A DNA stretch of 7,612 nt from Firmicutes bacterium CAG:552. Lineage in GTDB: Bacteria; Bacillota; Clostridia; Christensenellales; Pumilibacteraceae. This document shows, piece after piece, positions 6,154 through 7,612 of this stretch (its first letter is position 1; every line of letters begins with the position of its first letter). Position numbers and translations under genes: made by a program. Under the pieces are notes generated by a model that saw nothing but the letters and a program-made list of their open reading frames with translations, did no database searches and had not been told where the DNA came from. The stretch is from positions 1 through 7,612 of the forward strand of contig FR884024.1 in the NCBI GenBank assembly GCA_000435495.1, written 5' to 3'.

Positions 6154-7224
6154 TTACTCCGCAGCTTCGAGCTTTGCCGTTTGGTCCGCAAGTCTTAATG
6201 CTTCTAACATTTCGTCTATATCACCGTTCATAAACGTGTCTATCGAATAAATAGTCATGCCTATGCGATGATCCGTAACTCTGCCTTGCGGGAAATTGTA
6301 AGTTCTGATTCGCTCACTGCGATCTCCTGTCCCTACCTGACTCTTTCGACTCTGCGCATACTCTTTGTCAGCAGTGGACTTGTAGTAATCGTAGAGCTTT
6401 GTTTTTAGTATCTGCATTGCCTTTTCTCTATTCTTTATCTGGCTTCGCTGATCTTGGCAAGTTACCACTATTCCGGTAGGCAGGTGCGTCATACGCACTG
6501 CGCTATCCGTCTTGTTAATATGCTGTCCGCCTGCGCCGCTGCTGCGGTACGTATCGATTTTGAGATCACGTTCGTTAATATCAACGACAACGTCCTCTAC
6601 CTCGGGCAATACGGCGACTGTTATGGTAGACGTGTGTATCCTACCCTGCGTCTCCGTATCCGGAACCCTTTGCACTCTGTGAACGCCGCTTTCGTATTTA
6701 AGTTTTCGATATGCGCCTACTCCGTGAATTTCGAATACCGCTTCCTTAACGCCGCCTAATTCGGTCATATTTATATCTACGTCTTCAACCTGCCATCTGT
6801 TTTTTTCGGCATACATTTTGTACATACGCATCATCTCGGCAGCAAACAACGCAGCTTCTTCGCCGCCCGCTCCGCCTCGGATTTCGATAATAACGTTTTT
6901 ATCATCGTTGGGATCTACCGGCAAAAGCAACACTTTGAGCTCATTTTCGATTTTTTCGAGTAAAACCTTTTTTTCTTCCATATCGGCTTTTGCCAACTCT
7001 ACCATTTCCGCATCCGATTCGTCTTTTATAATTACTTTATCCTCTTCAATATCGTTTTGAGTTTTGACGTATGCGTCGTACTGCGTAACGATAGGCTCGA
7101 GCGACGAATGTTCTTTGACAAGCTTAGTCCACTCTTTGTTATCCGCTATCACCTCGGGATCGGATATCTTTGCGCTTAAATACTCGAATTTGTCTTTAAT
7201 GTTTTTTAATTTTTCTATATTCAT
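6154..7224 (-). CDS. prfA: Peptide chain release factor 1 (RF1)
   Basis: This 356-residue protein has standard RF1 length. RF1 recognises UAA and UAG in the ribosomal A site and triggers release of the finished peptide. The stop-codon recognition motif PxT appears as PDT (188-190) in [19 protein letters not shown] (182-200). The catalytic GGQ (232-234) lies in [17 protein letters not shown] (228-244). The acidic, Lys-rich residues 50-100 fit the helical N-terminal domain. RF1 is favoured over RF2 because a PxT tripeptide is present instead of SPF and no programmed frameshift is needed. The minus-strand ATG at 7224 follows AAAGG by six bases, and only one base separates it from the prmC stop. 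It is therefore co-transcribed with its own modifying enzyme. No key residue is missing. Confidence 0.97.
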   Translation of the reverse strand: MNIEKLKNIKDKFEYLSAKISDPEVIADNKEWTKLVKEHSSLEPIVTQYDAYVKTQNDIEEDKVIIKDESDAEMVELAKADMEEKKVLLEKIENELKVLLLPVDPNDDKNVIIEIRGGAGGEEAALFAAEMMRMYKMYAEKNRWQVEDVDINMTELGGVKEAVFEIHGVGAYRKLKYESGVHRVQRVPDTETQGRIHTSTITVAVLPEVEDVVVDINERDLKIDTYRSSGAGGQHINKTDSAVRMTHLPTGIVVTCQDQRSQIKNREKAMQILKTKLYDYYKSTADKEYAQSRKSQVGTGDRSERIRTYNFPQGRVTDHRIGMTIYSIDTFMNGDIDEMLEALRLADQTAKLEAAE

Positions 7225-7225
7225 A

Positions 7226-7612
7226 TTAAACCTTTCCGATAACTATTCTGTCGTTTCCGTCATAATCTTTAAGTGTTTTTACCCCGCTAAAACCGAAGGT
7301 TTCCATAAGTCTCGTTATCGGTTCGGCTTGGTCATAACCGATTTCCAAAAGCAAGCAGCCGCCTTTTTTGAGATATATGGGAGCAGAACACACGATTCGT
7401 TTGTAGAAGTCCAGTCCGCTCTCTCCGCCGTCCAACGCTATGCGAGGTTCGTGCTTAACCTCAGCAGAAAGCGAATTTATATCGCCCGAACGAATGTACG
7501 GAGGATTAGAAACGATTACGTCAAAAGAATTGGGATTAAACGCATCGAACAAATCACTTTTAATCAACGTAACCGACGTACCTTCGAGATTTTCGTCGGC
7601 AACCTTAAGAGC
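7226..7612 (-). CDS. prmC: Release factor glutamine methyltransferase, C-terminal part (partial)
   Basis: The frame is open from the right edge of the window to the TAA at 7228-7226, giving 128 residues of a protein that normally has about 280. The TTG at 7567 is an internal leucine, because homologous sequence continues upstream of it ([14 protein letters not shown]). The diagnostic motif is [18 protein letters not shown] is the active-site signature of class I methyltransferases that modify glutamine or asparagine amides. PrmC transfers a methyl group from S-adenosylmethionine to the GGQ glutamine of release factors, which improves peptide release. Downstream blocks [19 protein letters not shown] and [12 protein letters not shown] are typical of the family. 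The N-terminal substrate-binding domain and most of the SAM-binding motif lie outside the window. The next gene is its substrate, prfA. Confidence 0.94.
   Translation of the reverse strand, partial: ALKVADENLEGTSVTLIKSDLFDAFNPNSFDVIVSNPPYIRSGDINSLSAEVKHEPRIALDGGESGLDFYKRIVCSAPIYLKKGGCLLLEIGYDQAEPITRLMETFGFSGVKTLKDYDGNDRIVIGKV

Noticed and set aside
6068..6250. 60-residue plus-strand open frame after nadE
   Set aside because: It runs through the bidirectional terminator and into the 3' end of prfA on the other strand, and its hydrophobic look comes from the T-rich tract.
6638..6664. RF1 tripeptide PDT instead of the PAT known from E. coli
   Set aside because: The middle residue of the PxT motif varies among bacterial RF1 proteins (for example PET or PVT), so this is ordinary.
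7226..7567. Short gene starting at a TTG at 7567
   Set aside because: The frame is open to the right edge and the upstream residues continue the PrmC fold, so this is a gene cut by the window and not a truncated gene.

Overview
The window looks like chromosomal housekeeping DNA from a low-to-moderate GC Bacillota genome, most likely a Clostridia-type, possibly uncultured, lineage. The basis is the prmC-then-prfA order (as I recall it from Clostridia), Shine-Dalgarno sites of the GGAGG type, sigma-A-like promoters and tightly packed co-directional genes. I cannot assign a genus. No phage, transposase, CRISPR, tRNA or rRNA is visible.

Layout from left to right. Positions 1-166 hold two copies of a 59-base repeat at 98-base spacing; the second ends in a near-perfect hairpin next to the stop codon of the first gene. 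Positions 167-4152 form a minus-strand operon transcribed right to left: a phosphoglucomutase/phosphomannomutase-family gene (pgm-like), then transketolase (tkt), then a YfbR-type 5'-deoxynucleotidase. Gene junctions are very tight: the tkt ribosome binding site overlaps the pgm stop, and yfbR starts 6 bases after tkt. Positions 4153-4374 are a divergent intergenic region with a good promoter on each strand. It also encodes a potentially structured untranslated leader for the pgm operon. Positions 4375-6027 (+) encode a NAD synthetase of the glutamine-dependent architecture. A bidirectional terminator (6092-6134) separates it from the convergent prmC-prfA pair. The prfA gene (6154-7224) is complete; prmC (7226-7612) runs off the right edge.

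Functionally, the pgm operon joins sugar phosphate interconversion, the pentose phosphate pathway and deoxynucleotide breakdown. NadE makes NAD, and PrmC methylates the GGQ glutamine of the release factor encoded next to it.

The most noteworthy point is that the NadE amidase domain appears catalytically dead: the Glu and Cys of the nitrilase triad are both replaced by Arg, and the domain is shortened. Next in interest are the predicted 14-bp stem in the leader of the pgm operon, an HD-to-HE change in the YfbR metal site, and the repeat at the left edge. I see no convincing entirely new multi-gene system here.
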